Assembly: GCF_002993325.1 (NCBI RefSeq)
Contig: NZ_PVNO01000005.1
Location: forward strand, 186,001 to 250,000
Direction of reading: 5' to 3'
DNA: 64,000 bases
Source: Alteromonas gracilis
GTDB taxonomy: Bacteria; Pseudomonadota; Gammaproteobacteria; Enterobacterales; Alteromonadaceae
A model generated the notes under the pieces. It saw only the letters and a program-made list of their open reading frames with translations, had not been told where the DNA came from and searched no databases. Positions within the stretch are counted from its first letter, which is position 1, and each line of letters opens with the position of its first letter. Shown one piece after another: positions 1 to 8,936 of this stretch. Both the position numbers and the translations under genes were made by a program.

Positions 1-1224
1 GTGAGTGAGCAGGACCAAAACAACGGTGGTAACAACGGCGGTATAAACGGTAATAACAACATTAGCGGCAACGCATTGGGTGGCCAGGGCGGCTTTGGTG
101 GACAAGGTGGTTTTGGAGGCCAGGGCGGCAACAATATTCAGCAGCTTAACGGCTCTAACATTCAAACAACCAGCGAGAACGATTTTTGGAGCGATTTGAA
201 AGAAGCGTTGAAAGTTTTGGTGTCACCAACAGAAGGGCGTCAAGTGGTTGTTTCCCCCCAAGCTGGCTTGGTTACCGTTCGCGCATTGCCCAGCGAAATT
301 GCAGTGGTAAGAGATTTTCTGAATCAAAGCCAAGAAAGCTTACAGCGCCAAGTCGTGTTAGAAGCGCGTATTATTGAAGTTACGTTGAATGATGGTTATC
401 AACAGGGTGTGCGTTGGGATCGCATTGCGAGCGGGCTTACCGGAAGTGTTAATTTTGGTTTTAGCGGAGGCGCGCTGGCTTCTAACTTCGCCGCGAATAC
501 GGCTGCAGGAATAAACCCAGCTATCAATGCAGTTAACGCAATTGGTAACACTATTTCTACGGATATTGGTGGTGTGTCTACACTTCGTATATCTCGAGGC
601 GATTTTGATGGTGTGATTAACATGTTGCAAACTCAGGGTGATGTACAGATGCTGAGCAACCCAAGAGTTACAGTAACTAATAATCAAAAGGCTGTCATAA
701 AAGTTGGGCAAGATGAATACTTCGTCACTGATGTGTCAACCAGCGAAGATCAAAGCGCCACACAGACTGAAAACGAAAACGACATTGAGCTTACGCCATT
801 CTTCTCAGGTATTGCGCTAGACGTCACGCCGCAAATTGATAAAAGTGGCTCGGTTATACTTCATGTCCATCCCTCAGTAACCGAGACTGCGGAGCAAACT
901 AAAGTGATTCAAGTGGGCGACCAGCAAATTTTACTCCCCCTTGCGCAGAGCAACATTCGAGAGTCTGACACGGTAATTCGCGCCAGAGACGGGGAAATTG
1001 TGGTTATTGGTGGACTGATGGAAACCGTTACCAGCGAGCAAGAGTCGAAAACTCCGCTGTTAGGCGATATTCCCTTCATCGGCAACGCGTTTAAAAATAA
1101 GGCGAAAACGCAAAGTAAACGCGAACTAGTCATCTTGATACGTCCTTCTGTCGTGCAGCCGGATACATGGGAAAAGCAGCGCCTTCGCACTCAGTCGCTC
1201 CTTGACCAGTGGTATAGAGAGTAA
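1..1224 (+). CDS. mshL: MSHA pilus outer-membrane secretin MshL, C-terminal part
   Basis: Forms the outer-membrane ring through which the MSHA type IV pilus leaves the cell. The reading frame is open from base 1, so the N-terminus (signal peptide and start of the STN/N domains) lies outside the window; the GTG at base 1 is not taken as the true start. Roughly residues 8-52 of the visible part are a Gly/Asn/Gln-rich linker with repeated GGQGGF units. The secretin domain follows, with VLEARIIEV near residue 120, the conserved LSNPRVTVTNNQKA stretch near 217, and the family-typical VVIGGLMET and GDIPFIGNAFK near 335-362. The stop is two bases before mshM, so the genes are an operon. The call is secure from these secretin signatures plus the downstream msh genes. 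Confidence 0.93.
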   Translation: MSEQDQNNGGNNGGINGNNNISGNALGGQGGFGGQGGFGGQGGNNIQQLNGSNIQTTSENDFWSDLKEALKVLVSPTEGRQVVVSPQAGLVTVRALPSEIAVVRDFLNQSQESLQRQVVLEARIIEVTLNDGYQQGVRWDRIASGLTGSVNFGFSGGALASNFAANTAAGINPAINAVNAIGNTISTDIGGVSTLRISRGDFDGVINMLQTQGDVQMLSNPRVTVTNNQKAVIKVGQDEYFVTDVSTSEDQSATQTENENDIELTPFFSGIALDVTPQIDKSGSVILHVHPSVTETAEQTKVIQVGDQQILLPLAQSNIRESDTVIRARDGEIVVIGGLMETVTSEQESKTPLLGDIPFIGNAFKNKAKTQSKRELVILIRPSVVQPDTWEKQRLRTQSLLDQWYRE

Positions 1225-1226
1225 TT

Positions 1227-2129
1227 ATGTACCAGCACTTTTATCACTTCACTGACATGCCGTTTTCGCTTACGCCAAATACGGAGTTCTTTTGTGCGTT
1301 AGCACCGCATAATGAAGCGTTGAAAGTTATTCTGTCTGCATTAAGCATGTCAGAAGGGTTTATAAAAGTGACAGGAGAGGTGGGTACAGGGAAAACCCTA
1401 TTATGCCGTAAGTTGATTAATCACCTCTCAGATAAATTTGTAGCCTGCTACCTCCCGAATCCCTATTTGTCGCCAGATGAGCTGCGCTTTGCGTTTGCTA
1501 AAGAATTAGGTTTAGAAATAAACGGGAAGTCAGACTTGCAAGGGCTACATAGCGCAATTGAGACTCAACTCTTAGCGTTGAAAAAAGAAGGGCGTCAGGC
1601 GGTACTTATTATTGATGAGGCGCAGTCGTTAAGCTGGGATGCGCTAGAAATGCTTCGCTTGTTCAGTAATCTTGAGACTGAAAAAAGTAAGCTTCTACAG
1701 ATTGTAATGTTCGGTCAGCCTGAGCTTGATGAAAATTTAGCGAACCCCAAGGTAAGGCAAATCCGCCAGCGTATTAGCTTTTCATACACGTTGCGCACCA
1801 TGACCTCCCCTGAGGTGGATTATTACATAGCTCATAGATTGAAGACTGCGGGTGGAGACGAGCATCTTATATCAAAAGGGTTACGTGCATTTATTGCCGT
1901 GGTAACCAAAGGCACACCTAGACTGGTTAACATTGTTTGCCACAAAATTTTGCTCCGCGCTTATGGTCAGGGTAAAAGTTCTGCAAATTGGTTTCATACT
2001 TTAAATGCGGTATTCGATACTGATGATTGCAAGCGCCGTTTCATACCTAGGCAGAGTGTCGTTTTAGCGTCTCTCGCGGTATTAGGGGCATTAGGCATGT
2101 TGCATATTTATGGGGCTGGTGGTTTATGA
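1227..2129 (+). CDS. mshM: MSHA biogenesis ATPase MshM (ExeA/GspA-like)
   Basis: AAA-type ATPase of the ExeA family, thought to help assemble or place the secretin in the cell wall; the exact role in MSHA is not settled. Visible features are the family N-terminus with PFSLTPNTEFF, Walker A GEVGTGKT near residue 50, Walker B VLIIDEAQSLS near 125, and one hydrophobic segment at about 277-297 just before the C-terminus that should anchor it in the inner membrane. Length (300 aa) is usual. It starts two bases after mshL and its stop overlaps the mshN start by four bases (ATGA), so translation is probably coupled. Confidence 0.92.
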   Translation: MYQHFYHFTDMPFSLTPNTEFFCALAPHNEALKVILSALSMSEGFIKVTGEVGTGKTLLCRKLINHLSDKFVACYLPNPYLSPDELRFAFAKELGLEINGKSDLQGLHSAIETQLLALKKEGRQAVLIIDEAQSLSWDALEMLRLFSNLETEKSKLLQIVMFGQPELDENLANPKVRQIRQRISFSYTLRTMTSPEVDYYIAHRLKTAGGDEHLISKGLRAFIAVVTKGTPRLVNIVCHKILLRAYGQGKSSANWFHTLNAVFDTDDCKRRFIPRQSVVLASLAVLGALGMLHIYGAGGL

Positions 2130-3337
2130 GCATCTTAAACGACACGCTTAAGTCCTTAGACAACCGCAATCAGTCTGAAAACTTTGGGTTGCCGCCTACG
2201 GTTGTCGTATCTCAGCGCTCGCCTCTGCTTAAAATCGGCATTGTATTTGTCATTGTAATTTTCTTTACTCTGGCGTGGCTACTTTCTGGTTTTGTTTTTG
2301 ATAATTTTGTTTCTAATAACAATGAAAGCGATAATCTGGTAAATACAAACGCTGCTGTTCCGCAAAAAGTGGTGGAACGCCTTGAAGATAAGCACAAGCA
2401 AAGTGCGACGGCAGAATCTGAAAATAAACGAGAGGGGATGAGTTCAACGCCCTTATCTGACCAAGATTTAGCTTATCAAGCCACGCCTTCTGATGTTGCC
2501 GACCTTGTTTTTACTCGTATTGATGAAACAATTGAAGACGACGAGGCTGAGTATAAAGCGCAAGCGCAAGGCGATTCATCGGCTAAGCAATCAGATGCTA
2601 ACGCTATGACAACTGATACAACCTTGTCGCCCACCATCAAAGAAGAAGTAGCGGTCAGCAATAGCGAATATGATCGACAAGTCAGCGATTCAGTAACCTC
2701 ATCGGGGATTATATCAAGACAACCAACCGTCGATGTTGCGCCTAAATCTCCTGAAGAGCAAAGTGCTGTGCATCTCGAAGCAGGGCTCAAAGCCTATAAT
2801 TTTGGTATGTTCGAAGAAGCGCAGAAAAGTTTTAATCTCGCGTTAACGACTTCTCCAAAAAATGAACAGGCAAGGAAGCAGCTTGCAGCTCTGTATTTTG
2901 GACAAAATAGAAACCAACAAGCACTTCGAGTTCTTTCTGAAGGCATCATGCTCTCTCCCGAGAACTTAGCGTGGCGTGAGTTAATGGCCAAAATTTTAGT
3001 GCAAGAAAATCGTTTTGAAGAGGTGCTGAGCCTTATGCCTGACCACCTCGACGCTAAAGCCCTGGCTGAAAAAAGGGCGGACTATCTCATACTTAAAGGG
3101 ACGGCGGCGCAAACCATAAATAGTCCAACCCAAGCCGTATCGGCATTCAGTGCAATGACGTCACTTCAGCCAGAAAATGCTAAATGGTGGTTGGCTTTAG
3201 GTGTCAACTACGATGTATTAAACAATGCCAGCCTGGCTTTATCCTCTTACTCTAGAGCGCTCGCTATAGGCGGACTTTCTTCTGCGTCAGCGCAATACGC
3301 CAGCTCGCGCCTCAACGATTTAAAGGAGCAACCTTGA
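2126..3337 (+). CDS. mshN: MSHA biogenesis TPR protein MshN
   Basis: Bitopic inner-membrane protein with a periplasmic TPR domain, expected to act as a scaffold in the pilus machine. The sequence opens with MSILNDTLKSLDNR, the typical start of MshN. One membrane segment lies at about residues 35-58. A long polar, Ser/Asp/Glu-rich linker runs to about 210 and the C-terminal third carries TPR-like helices (for example AGLKAYNFGMFEEAQKSF). It overlaps mshM by four bases and its TGA stop shares a base with the mshE ATG. The linker is low complexity and likely poorly conserved; the ends are diagnostic. Confidence 0.88.
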   Translation: MSILNDTLKSLDNRNQSENFGLPPTVVVSQRSPLLKIGIVFVIVIFFTLAWLLSGFVFDNFVSNNNESDNLVNTNAAVPQKVVERLEDKHKQSATAESENKREGMSSTPLSDQDLAYQATPSDVADLVFTRIDETIEDDEAEYKAQAQGDSSAKQSDANAMTTDTTLSPTIKEEVAVSNSEYDRQVSDSVTSSGIISRQPTVDVAPKSPEEQSAVHLEAGLKAYNFGMFEEAQKSFNLALTTSPKNEQARKQLAALYFGQNRNQQALRVLSEGIMLSPENLAWRELMAKILVQENRFEEVLSLMPDHLDAKALAEKRADYLILKGTAAQTINSPTQAVSAFSAMTSLQPENAKWWLALGVNYDVLNNASLALSSYSRALAIGGLSSASAQYASSRLNDLKEQP

Positions 3338-5049
3338 TGCGCCCTCGATTAAAGATGCGCCTTGGCGATTTATTAGTTCACGAAGCTATTATTTCAAGTG
3401 AGCAGCTTCATGAAGCGCTAGCAAGCCAACGTATGTCCGGACGTAAGTTAGGGGATACATTGATTGACTTGGGTTTTATTAGCGAACACCAACTTCTTCG
3501 TTTTCTTGCGCAGCAATTAAATATTCCTTTTCTAGACATTACTCAGCGCCGAATAGATCCGGAGCAAGCGCAACTTATCCCGGAAACTTACGCACGCCGA
3601 TATCGTGCCTTAGTGCTTGAAGCAAATGACGACGAAGTGCTAATAGGAATGAGTGACCCTACCGATTTAGGTGGCCTAGATCAGTTAGGTCCGCTTGTAG
3701 CGCCTCGCAATATTGAGCTTGCTGTTGTGCAGGAAAGTCAGATGCTTGAAGCGTTTGATAGCGTGTATCGTCGCACACAAGATATAGCCTCTTTTGCTGA
3801 GAAATTGGGCGAAGAATACGCGGATGAAGCCGACTTTGAATTGTCAGCCCTTGATGAAAACACCTCTGACGCAACGGTCGTTAAGCTACTTCACTCTATC
3901 TTTGAAGATGCTGTTCAGGTACGTGCATCGGATATCCATATAGAACCAGATGAAAAAATTCTTCGTATCCGTCAGCGCGTTGATGGCGTGCTACAGGAAA
4001 ATACACTGGATCAAGTGAAAATTGCCTCTGCTCTAGTGCTTAGGCTAAAGCTGATGTCGGGTCTTGATATCTCTGAAAAACGCATCCCTCAAGATGGACG
4101 TTTTAACATTAAAGTTAAAGGCCACACTATTGATGTGCGTTTATCGACCATGCCGGTGGCCAACGGTGAAGCGGTCGTAATGCGTCTTCTCGACCAGTCG
4201 GCAGGTCTGTTAACCCTTGACCAAACGGGTATGCCAGCGGCAATGGCGGAAAAGTTTCGGGCAGCTATTAATCGTCCTCACGGAATGATTTTGGTAACGG
4301 GGCCGACGGGGTCAGGTAAAACCACTACGCTTTACGGTGCGTTGAGCGAGTTAAATAAGCCAGACTTAAAAATAATTACCGCGGAAGACCCTATTGAATA
4401 CCGCTTGCCTCGTATTAACCAGGTTCAAGTTAATAATAAAATAGGGTTAGATTTTGCCGCTATTTTGCGTACAACCCTACGTCAGGACCCAGACATTATC
4501 ATGGTGGGGGAGATGCGTGATCAGGAGACGGTTGAAATAGGTCTTCGTGGGGCGCTCACCGGTCACTTGGTGCTGAGTACCCTTCATACTAACGACTCAG
4601 TAACCAGTGCAATTCGTTTAATCGACATGGGCGCGGCACCCTATCTGGTGGCTACGTCTTTACGAGGTGTTCTCGCTCAACGCTTAGTTCGCCGCGTGTG
4701 TGAAAACTGTAAAGCAGAGCGACCACCTACGGTTCAAGAGCAGGCTTGGGTTCGTTTCTTAAAACCAGAACTTGCTAACGCTTCTTTTTACAAAGGAAGA
4801 GGTTGTAACAGCTGCAACCATACAGGCTACAAAGGGCGTATTGGTGTCTTTGAGTTTCTAGAAATGAATGAAGACATGATGGAAGCGTTGCGTGACGATA
4901 ATACGCAGGGTTTTGTTGACGCGACTAAAGCGAATAAGGATTTTATTCCGCTTTCTCATATGGCTCTCGATTATGCCGCAGAAGGTAAAACTTCATTAGA
5001 TGAGGTCTTTAAGGTGTCTGAGTTTGTTCCAGAAGTGGTGAACCATTAA
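3337..5049 (+). CDS. mshE: MSHA pilus extension ATPase MshE
   Basis: GspE/PilB-family hexameric ATPase that powers pilus polymerisation at the cytoplasmic face. I chose the ATG at 3337 (TGATG overlap with mshN), preceded by AAGGAG at a good distance, over a TTG one codon earlier. Two MshEN c-di-GMP-binding motifs are visible, starting RLGDLLVHEAI (residues 8-31) and KLGDTLIDLGF (37-60), each with the family spacing of Leu and a final Gln. Then come Walker A GPTGSGKTTTL, Walker B DIIMVGEMRD, the His box, and a four-cysteine zinc site (CENC ... CNSC). The established MshE family is activated by c-di-GMP; here that is inferred from the intact motifs. No PilT retraction ATPase is in the window. 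Confidence 0.95.
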   Translation: MRPRLKMRLGDLLVHEAIISSEQLHEALASQRMSGRKLGDTLIDLGFISEHQLLRFLAQQLNIPFLDITQRRIDPEQAQLIPETYARRYRALVLEANDDEVLIGMSDPTDLGGLDQLGPLVAPRNIELAVVQESQMLEAFDSVYRRTQDIASFAEKLGEEYADEADFELSALDENTSDATVVKLLHSIFEDAVQVRASDIHIEPDEKILRIRQRVDGVLQENTLDQVKIASALVLRLKLMSGLDISEKRIPQDGRFNIKVKGHTIDVRLSTMPVANGEAVVMRLLDQSAGLLTLDQTGMPAAMAEKFRAAINRPHGMILVTGPTGSGKTTTLYGALSELNKPDLKIITAEDPIEYRLPRINQVQVNNKIGLDFAAILRTTLRQDPDIIMVGEMRDQETVEIGLRGALTGHLVLSTLHTNDSVTSAIRLIDMGAAPYLVATSLRGVLAQRLVRRVCENCKAERPPTVQEQAWVRFLKPELANASFYKGRGCNSCNHTGYKGRIGVFEFLEMNEDMMEALRDDNTQGFVDATKANKDFIPLSHMALDYAAEGKTSLDEVFKVSEFVPEVVNH

Positions 5050-6284
5050 TGGCTCAATTCAGCTACGCGGGGAAATCAGCACAAGGTAGTCCTTTAAAAG
5101 GGATTATTGAAGCCGCGTCTGCGCAAGCCGCGGCACAGGTACTGCTGTCAAAAAATATCATTCCCGTCACTATTGAAGAGACAAAGAAAACAGAGACTGC
5201 CGATCAAGGCGAAGGCTTCAATATGGGGCGGCTGTTTGAGGCAAAGGTCGGGTTAGACGAGATGATTATTTTTTCTCGCCAAATGTACTCATTGTTAAAA
5301 GCAGGGATACCCATTATTCGAGCTATAAAGGGGCTCAGCGAAAACGCGTCTCACAAACGCTTCCAAGAAATATTAAAGGATATCGCCGATCAGCTTGAAC
5401 AAGGACGGAGTTTGTCGGTGGCCATGTCTAAATATGAGAAGGTCTTTACACGATTGACTATTTCGGTAGTGGTGGTCGGCGAAAATACCGGTAAATTAGA
5501 TGACGTTTTTTTACAGCTAGCGCTTTATTTCGAACGAGAGCAAGAAACGCGAAAACGTATAAAATCGGCGCTTCGTTATCCCTCCTTTGTAGTCATTGCT
5601 TTAGTAATTGCTATGTTTATTTTGAACATATTTGTTGTGCCTGTTTTCACTCAAATGTTCGAGCGTTTTGATACGGAGCTACCACTGATGACTCGCATAC
5701 TGATAGGAACATCAAATTTCTTTGTTAACTATTGGTGGCTCCTTTTACTCATCATTATTGGTGGGGTTTTCTCAACTAAACAATATGTTAATTCGACTAA
5801 TGGACGACTTAAGTGGGACAAATTTAAACTAAAGTTGCCTGTTGTGGGCAGTATTATTGAGCGATCATTACTTTCAAGATATAGCCGTAGTTTTTCTATG
5901 ATACTGCGTGCAGGTGTACCACTGACGGCGGGGCTGTCTTTAACTGCTGATGCTGTGGATAACGCTTATATGCAGATGCGCATTAAAGAAATGCGTCAGG
6001 GTATTGAAAAAGGTGAAAGTTTGCTGAGAGTGTCGAAAAATAGCGAACTGTTTTCGACCATTGTCTTGCAAATGGTAGCGGTGGGTGAGGAAACCGGTCG
6101 TTTAGAAACACTTTTAGAGGAAAGCGCAGGCTACTATGAGCGAGAAGTTGACTTCGACCTTAAGAGCTTAACAGCCAAGATAGAGCCTATACTGATAGGG
6201 TTTGTTGCAATAATGGTGTTGATACTGGCGTTGGGTATATTTACACCAATGTGGAACATGATGTCTGCGGTAAAAGGCGGTTAA
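5049..6284 (+). CDS. mshG: MSHA inner-membrane platform protein MshG
   Basis: PilC/GspF-family platform protein that couples the MshE motor to pilin assembly. Two T2SSF domains are seen: the first after IFSRQMYSLLKAGIPI (about residues 74-90), the second after RYSRSFSMILRAGVPL (about 278-293). There are hydrophobic segments at about 176-200, 225-245 and 375-400, the usual three. Length (411 aa) matches the family. The ATG shares bases with the mshE stop (TAATG), so the two are translationally coupled. Confidence 0.94.
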   Translation: MAQFSYAGKSAQGSPLKGIIEAASAQAAAQVLLSKNIIPVTIEETKKTETADQGEGFNMGRLFEAKVGLDEMIIFSRQMYSLLKAGIPIIRAIKGLSENASHKRFQEILKDIADQLEQGRSLSVAMSKYEKVFTRLTISVVVVGENTGKLDDVFLQLALYFEREQETRKRIKSALRYPSFVVIALVIAMFILNIFVVPVFTQMFERFDTELPLMTRILIGTSNFFVNYWWLLLLIIIGGVFSTKQYVNSTNGRLKWDKFKLKLPVVGSIIERSLLSRYSRSFSMILRAGVPLTAGLSLTADAVDNAYMQMRIKEMRQGIEKGESLLRVSKNSELFSTIVLQMVAVGEETGRLETLLEESAGYYEREVDFDLKSLTAKIEPILIGFVAIMVLILALGIFTPMWNMMSAVKGG

Positions 6285-6311
6285 GTGGTCGCGCGTAGAG
6301 TGGGTAATTAA

Positions 6312-6806
6312 GTGGCTGGTTCGAAGACGGGGTTGCTTAATTTTGTTGTGATAGGAACGGTGTTAGCTATCGTTTTATCATCCTATATCTACCATGCGAC
6401 ATCGATAGTTAAAGAAGCTGAAGACGTTAATAAAGAGAACGCCGTAGCTCAATTTCAGCGCGTAGTGATGTTGGCAAGGGCACAGTGGATAAAAACGAAG
6501 CAGCACTCGGTTTTGATATATGAAACGTCGCTTGACGCTAGTGGAAATATCCAACAGAAAAAAGACGTGGCTGCGGAGCTTTTTGTTAATGTCAAAGGGT
6601 GGCCTGAAGGTCTTGCTAAAGGCCAAGGTAAAGCCTGTGAATATTTATACACGCTAGCGACGTTAAGAGAAATGTCCATGTCATCGGAGATAGTGGTACG
6701 CGATGAATATGTAAATGGCTATTTGCAATGTGCATTTTTCATACATAACAGAGTTTGGTTTGAGTACAACGCGGGTAGCGGTGTTGTAATGGAAAGAAGA
6801 AGCTAA
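6312..6806 (+). CDS. mshF: MSHA biogenesis protein MshF
   Basis: Small bitopic protein assigned mainly by position between mshG and the pilin genes. It has one N-terminal membrane segment (about residues 8-28, LNFVVIGTVLAIVLSSYIY) followed by a soluble periplasmic domain with a CEYLYTL stretch and a second cysteine (LQCAF). The start is GTG, with only a weak ribosome-binding site (GGGTAA), and lies 27 bases after mshG. Function in the family is poorly known; it may act as a minor assembly factor. No prepilin GFTLIE motif is present, so it is not a pilin. Confidence 0.72.
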   Translation: MAGSKTGLLNFVVIGTVLAIVLSSYIYHATSIVKEAEDVNKENAVAQFQRVVMLARAQWIKTKQHSVLIYETSLDASGNIQQKKDVAAELFVNVKGWPEGLAKGQGKACEYLYTLATLREMSMSSEIVVRDEYVNGYLQCAFFIHNRVWFEYNAGSGVVMERRS

Positions 6807-6807
6807 C

Positions 6808-6834
6808 TAAGCGCCGGAGCGAGTCGCTTATTTT
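6808..6834 (+). terminator. Weak hairpin between mshF and mshB
   Basis: TAAGCG and CGCTTA form a 6-bp stem with an 11-base loop, followed by TTTT. It sits between the assembly genes and the highly expressed pilin genes, so it could act as an attenuator. The stem is short and the T-run brief; low confidence. Confidence 0.3.
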
Positions 6835-6851
6835 GTAATCTAGGAGATGTT

Positions 6852-7439
6852 ATGAACACGAAACAGCAAGGCTTTACTCTTATCGAGTTGATTATTGTTG
6901 TCATTATTTTAGGTTTACTTGCGGCAACCGCACTACCGCGCTTCATTGATGTTACTGACGAAGCACGAGAAGCCAGCGTTGAAGGTGTAGCAGGTGGATT
7001 CGCAGCGGCGGTTGGACTTGTTAGAGCGCAGTGGGAAGTGGAAGGTCGCCCTAGCGGAAATAACGGCAACGGTAACGGTACGGTTGTGACCTATGACCAA
7101 ACACCAGTTGGTGTTGACGGTACCATTGGCTATCCGACAGGTAGCGCAACAGGCAATACGCTGATCACAACGGTTAACGAAACTGAGTGCAAAAATGTGT
7201 TCGACCTTATTTTGCAATCAGCGCCGACCAATACTACGTCAACTAACGACGCTGTAGTCGCTGATTTCAGATATGCGGTTCGCGAAGATGATTCGGGGAC
7301 TAATACCCAATGTGTTTATTACCTAGTTGAGTCTATGGGCTTGCCTAATAACACGGTACCCGCAAATGGCGCGCCAGATGGCACCGCGTTTGACGGTTTC
7401 ACTTACAACCCAGCCACTGGCCAGGTTACTGTTTTTTAA
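6852..7439 (+). CDS. mshB: MSHA pilin-like protein MshB
   Basis: Type IV prepilin-like protein. The short leader MNTKQQG ends in Gly, and processing before Phe gives FTLIELIIVVIILGLLAATALP, the standard N-terminal helix with Glu at +5. The globular part has a Gly/Asn-rich loop (SGNNGNGNGT, about residues 62-71) and two cysteines (near 114 and 153) able to form the usual pilin disulfide loop. It has a strong RBS (TAGGAG, five bases from ATG). As in Vibrio, MshB precedes the major pilin MshA and is probably a minor or initiating pilin. Confidence 0.88.
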   Translation: MNTKQQGFTLIELIIVVIILGLLAATALPRFIDVTDEAREASVEGVAGGFAAAVGLVRAQWEVEGRPSGNNGNGNGTVVTYDQTPVGVDGTIGYPTGSATGNTLITTVNETECKNVFDLILQSAPTNTTSTNDAVVADFRYAVREDDSGTNTQCVYYLVESMGLPNNTVPANGAPDGTAFDGFTYNPATGQVTVF

Positions 7440-7461
7440 TTAATACTCAGGAAGTTTGATT

Positions 7462-7962
7462 ATGCAAAAAGTATCAGCGCAACAGGGTTTTACCCTAATC
7501 GAGTTAATCATTGTTATTGTATTGCTGGGTATTCTAGCGGTAACCGCGGCACCTAAGTTTTTGAACCTTCAAGACGATGCCCGTGATTCTGTACTGGAAG
7601 GTATTGCTGGGTCATTAGAGTCAGCTTCATCCATTATTTATGGTAAAGCCTTGGTTCAAGACCAAGCTGGCGCAACTGGGACTGTCGATTTAAACGCCAC
7701 AACCTCCGTCACGACGGTTTTCGGGTACCCAAATGCCGAGGTTGCAACAAATATCACCGACGTTGTTGACTATGATACGACAGAGTATGCAACCGCTTTA
7801 ATTACCGCCGACCCAGATTCTATTCTTATATATTACACGGGGTTTGGTGACTATCAGAATACGCCTCCTACTGCTACCACTGCGGCTTGTTCTGTTGTGT
7901 ACACTAACTCAACAGCCGCAGGCGAGCGCCCGTCGATTGAAGTCAATACTTGCGTTCAGTAA
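7462..7962 (+). CDS. mshA: Major MSHA pilin MshA
   Basis: Major subunit of the mannose-sensitive haemagglutinin type IV pilus, used in surface attachment. I chose the ATG at 7462, seven bases after CAGGAAG, rather than a TTG two codons upstream. Leader MQKVSAQQG is cut before FTLIELIIVIVLLGILAVTA, and the next residues APKFLNLQDDARDSVLEG are the MshA signature. Two cysteines near the C-terminus (CSVVYTN ... NTCVQ) give the disulfide loop. Length is 166 aa. MshA and MshB are tandem paralogues with the same start architecture. Confidence 0.92.
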   Translation: MQKVSAQQGFTLIELIIVIVLLGILAVTAAPKFLNLQDDARDSVLEGIAGSLESASSIIYGKALVQDQAGATGTVDLNATTSVTTVFGYPNAEVATNITDVVDYDTTEYATALITADPDSILIYYTGFGDYQNTPPTATTAACSVVYTNSTAAGERPSIEVNTCVQ

Positions 7963-7963
7963 T

Positions 7964-8425
7964 GTGAAAAAAAACGGTTTTACTTTAGTAGAACTTATTA
8001 TAACCATATTGGTTATTGGGGTGCTGGCGGTTACCGCCGCACCTCGCTTTCTTGGTAACGATACTGAAGAAGCCATTGCGCTTCGTGACAGGGCCCTTCA
8101 GTTAGTGCGCAATATGCAGCTTCGCGCCATGCAAAATGTACAAGATAGCAGTTGCGTAAAAATAACGAGTGCAGTTATTGCACCACCTGCTGGTCACGAT
8201 TGCGCAAATTCACTTTCTACCGCTTTTGATGATGATCAAGTCGTCAATGCATCTAGTACTGACTTCACCTTCCAAACTGCCGATGAAAACGGCAATAGTT
8301 TTTCTCAAATCCAATTTGACGGTTTTGGCAGACCGCGAAACATCGCGTGCTCAACGAACTGCAAAATTCAGATAAGCACCTTTGCTGTGTGCCTTCAGAG
8401 TGAAGGAGCCATTTATGCGTGCTAG
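7964..8425 (+). CDS. mshC: MSHA minor pilin MshC
   Basis: Minor prepilin of the MSHA priming complex. The most sensible start is GTG at 7964, one base after the mshA stop. It gives leader MKKNG and mature FTLVELIITILVIGVLAVTA. A longer in-frame start inside mshA would put 40 unrelated residues before the leader. Four cysteines lie in the C-terminal half (CVKIT, CANS, ACSTNC, plus CLQSEGAIYAC at the end). No clear Shine-Dalgarno sequence is seen, so translation is probably coupled to mshA. The mshD start lies inside its last codons. Confidence 0.83.
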   Translation: MKKNGFTLVELIITILVIGVLAVTAAPRFLGNDTEEAIALRDRALQLVRNMQLRAMQNVQDSSCVKITSAVIAPPAGHDCANSLSTAFDDDQVVNASSTDFTFQTADENGNSFSQIQFDGFGRPRNIACSTNCKIQISTFAVCLQSEGAIYAC

Positions 8426-8936
8426 CGCAATGTTTCCTACGCGTAGAAAACGCAGTGAAGGCTTTACTTTGTTAGAGCTAGTAATTGGTATTGTTGTATT
8501 CACGATTAGCCTAACTATTGTGCTGTCTCTAATCGTGCCGCAAGCTGAACAAACGGCTGAGCCATTTCGCCAAGTAAAAGCTGCGAAATTAGGTCAGTCG
8601 TTGATGAACGATATTCTAAGTCGCTCTTTTGATGAAAATAGTGACCGAAGCCCGCCTTTTGAAACCTGTAATGCTAAGGGTAACTGTTCGACCACACTCG
8701 GCCCCGAAGAAGCTAATGAAGATGAGTATGATGATGTCGACGATTACAATGGCTATGTAGTTAGCAATGTGGGGGGGAACTACAATAACTTTGCTTTTGC
8801 GGTAACGGTAGATTACGACAGTGATCTAAACGATAGCACGCCAACAGACGGTCAAGCGTTCAAGCGCATTGATATAGCAGTGACTGCCCCAGACGGCCAA
8901 GTTTACAACTTCAGCGCTTATCGAGGGAGCTATTAA
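8415..8936 (+). CDS. mshD: MSHA minor pilin MshD
   Basis: Prepilin-type protein. Start ATG at 8415, six bases after GAAGGAG and overlapping the end of mshC; an upstream ATG at 8382 would only add residues ahead of the leader. The leader is somewhat long (MRASAMFPTRRKRSEG) and basic, followed by FTLLELVIGIVVFTISLTIV. The body is acidic, with an Asp/Glu run near residues 96-108 and a C-N-A-K-G-N-C pair of cysteines. It overlaps mshO by one base (TAATG). Confidence 0.85.
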   Translation: MRASAMFPTRRKRSEGFTLLELVIGIVVFTISLTIVLSLIVPQAEQTAEPFRQVKAAKLGQSLMNDILSRSFDENSDRSPPFETCNAKGNCSTTLGPEEANEDEYDDVDDYNGYVVSNVGGNYNNFAFAVTVDYDSDLNDSTPTDGQAFKRIDIAVTAPDGQVYNFSAYRGSY

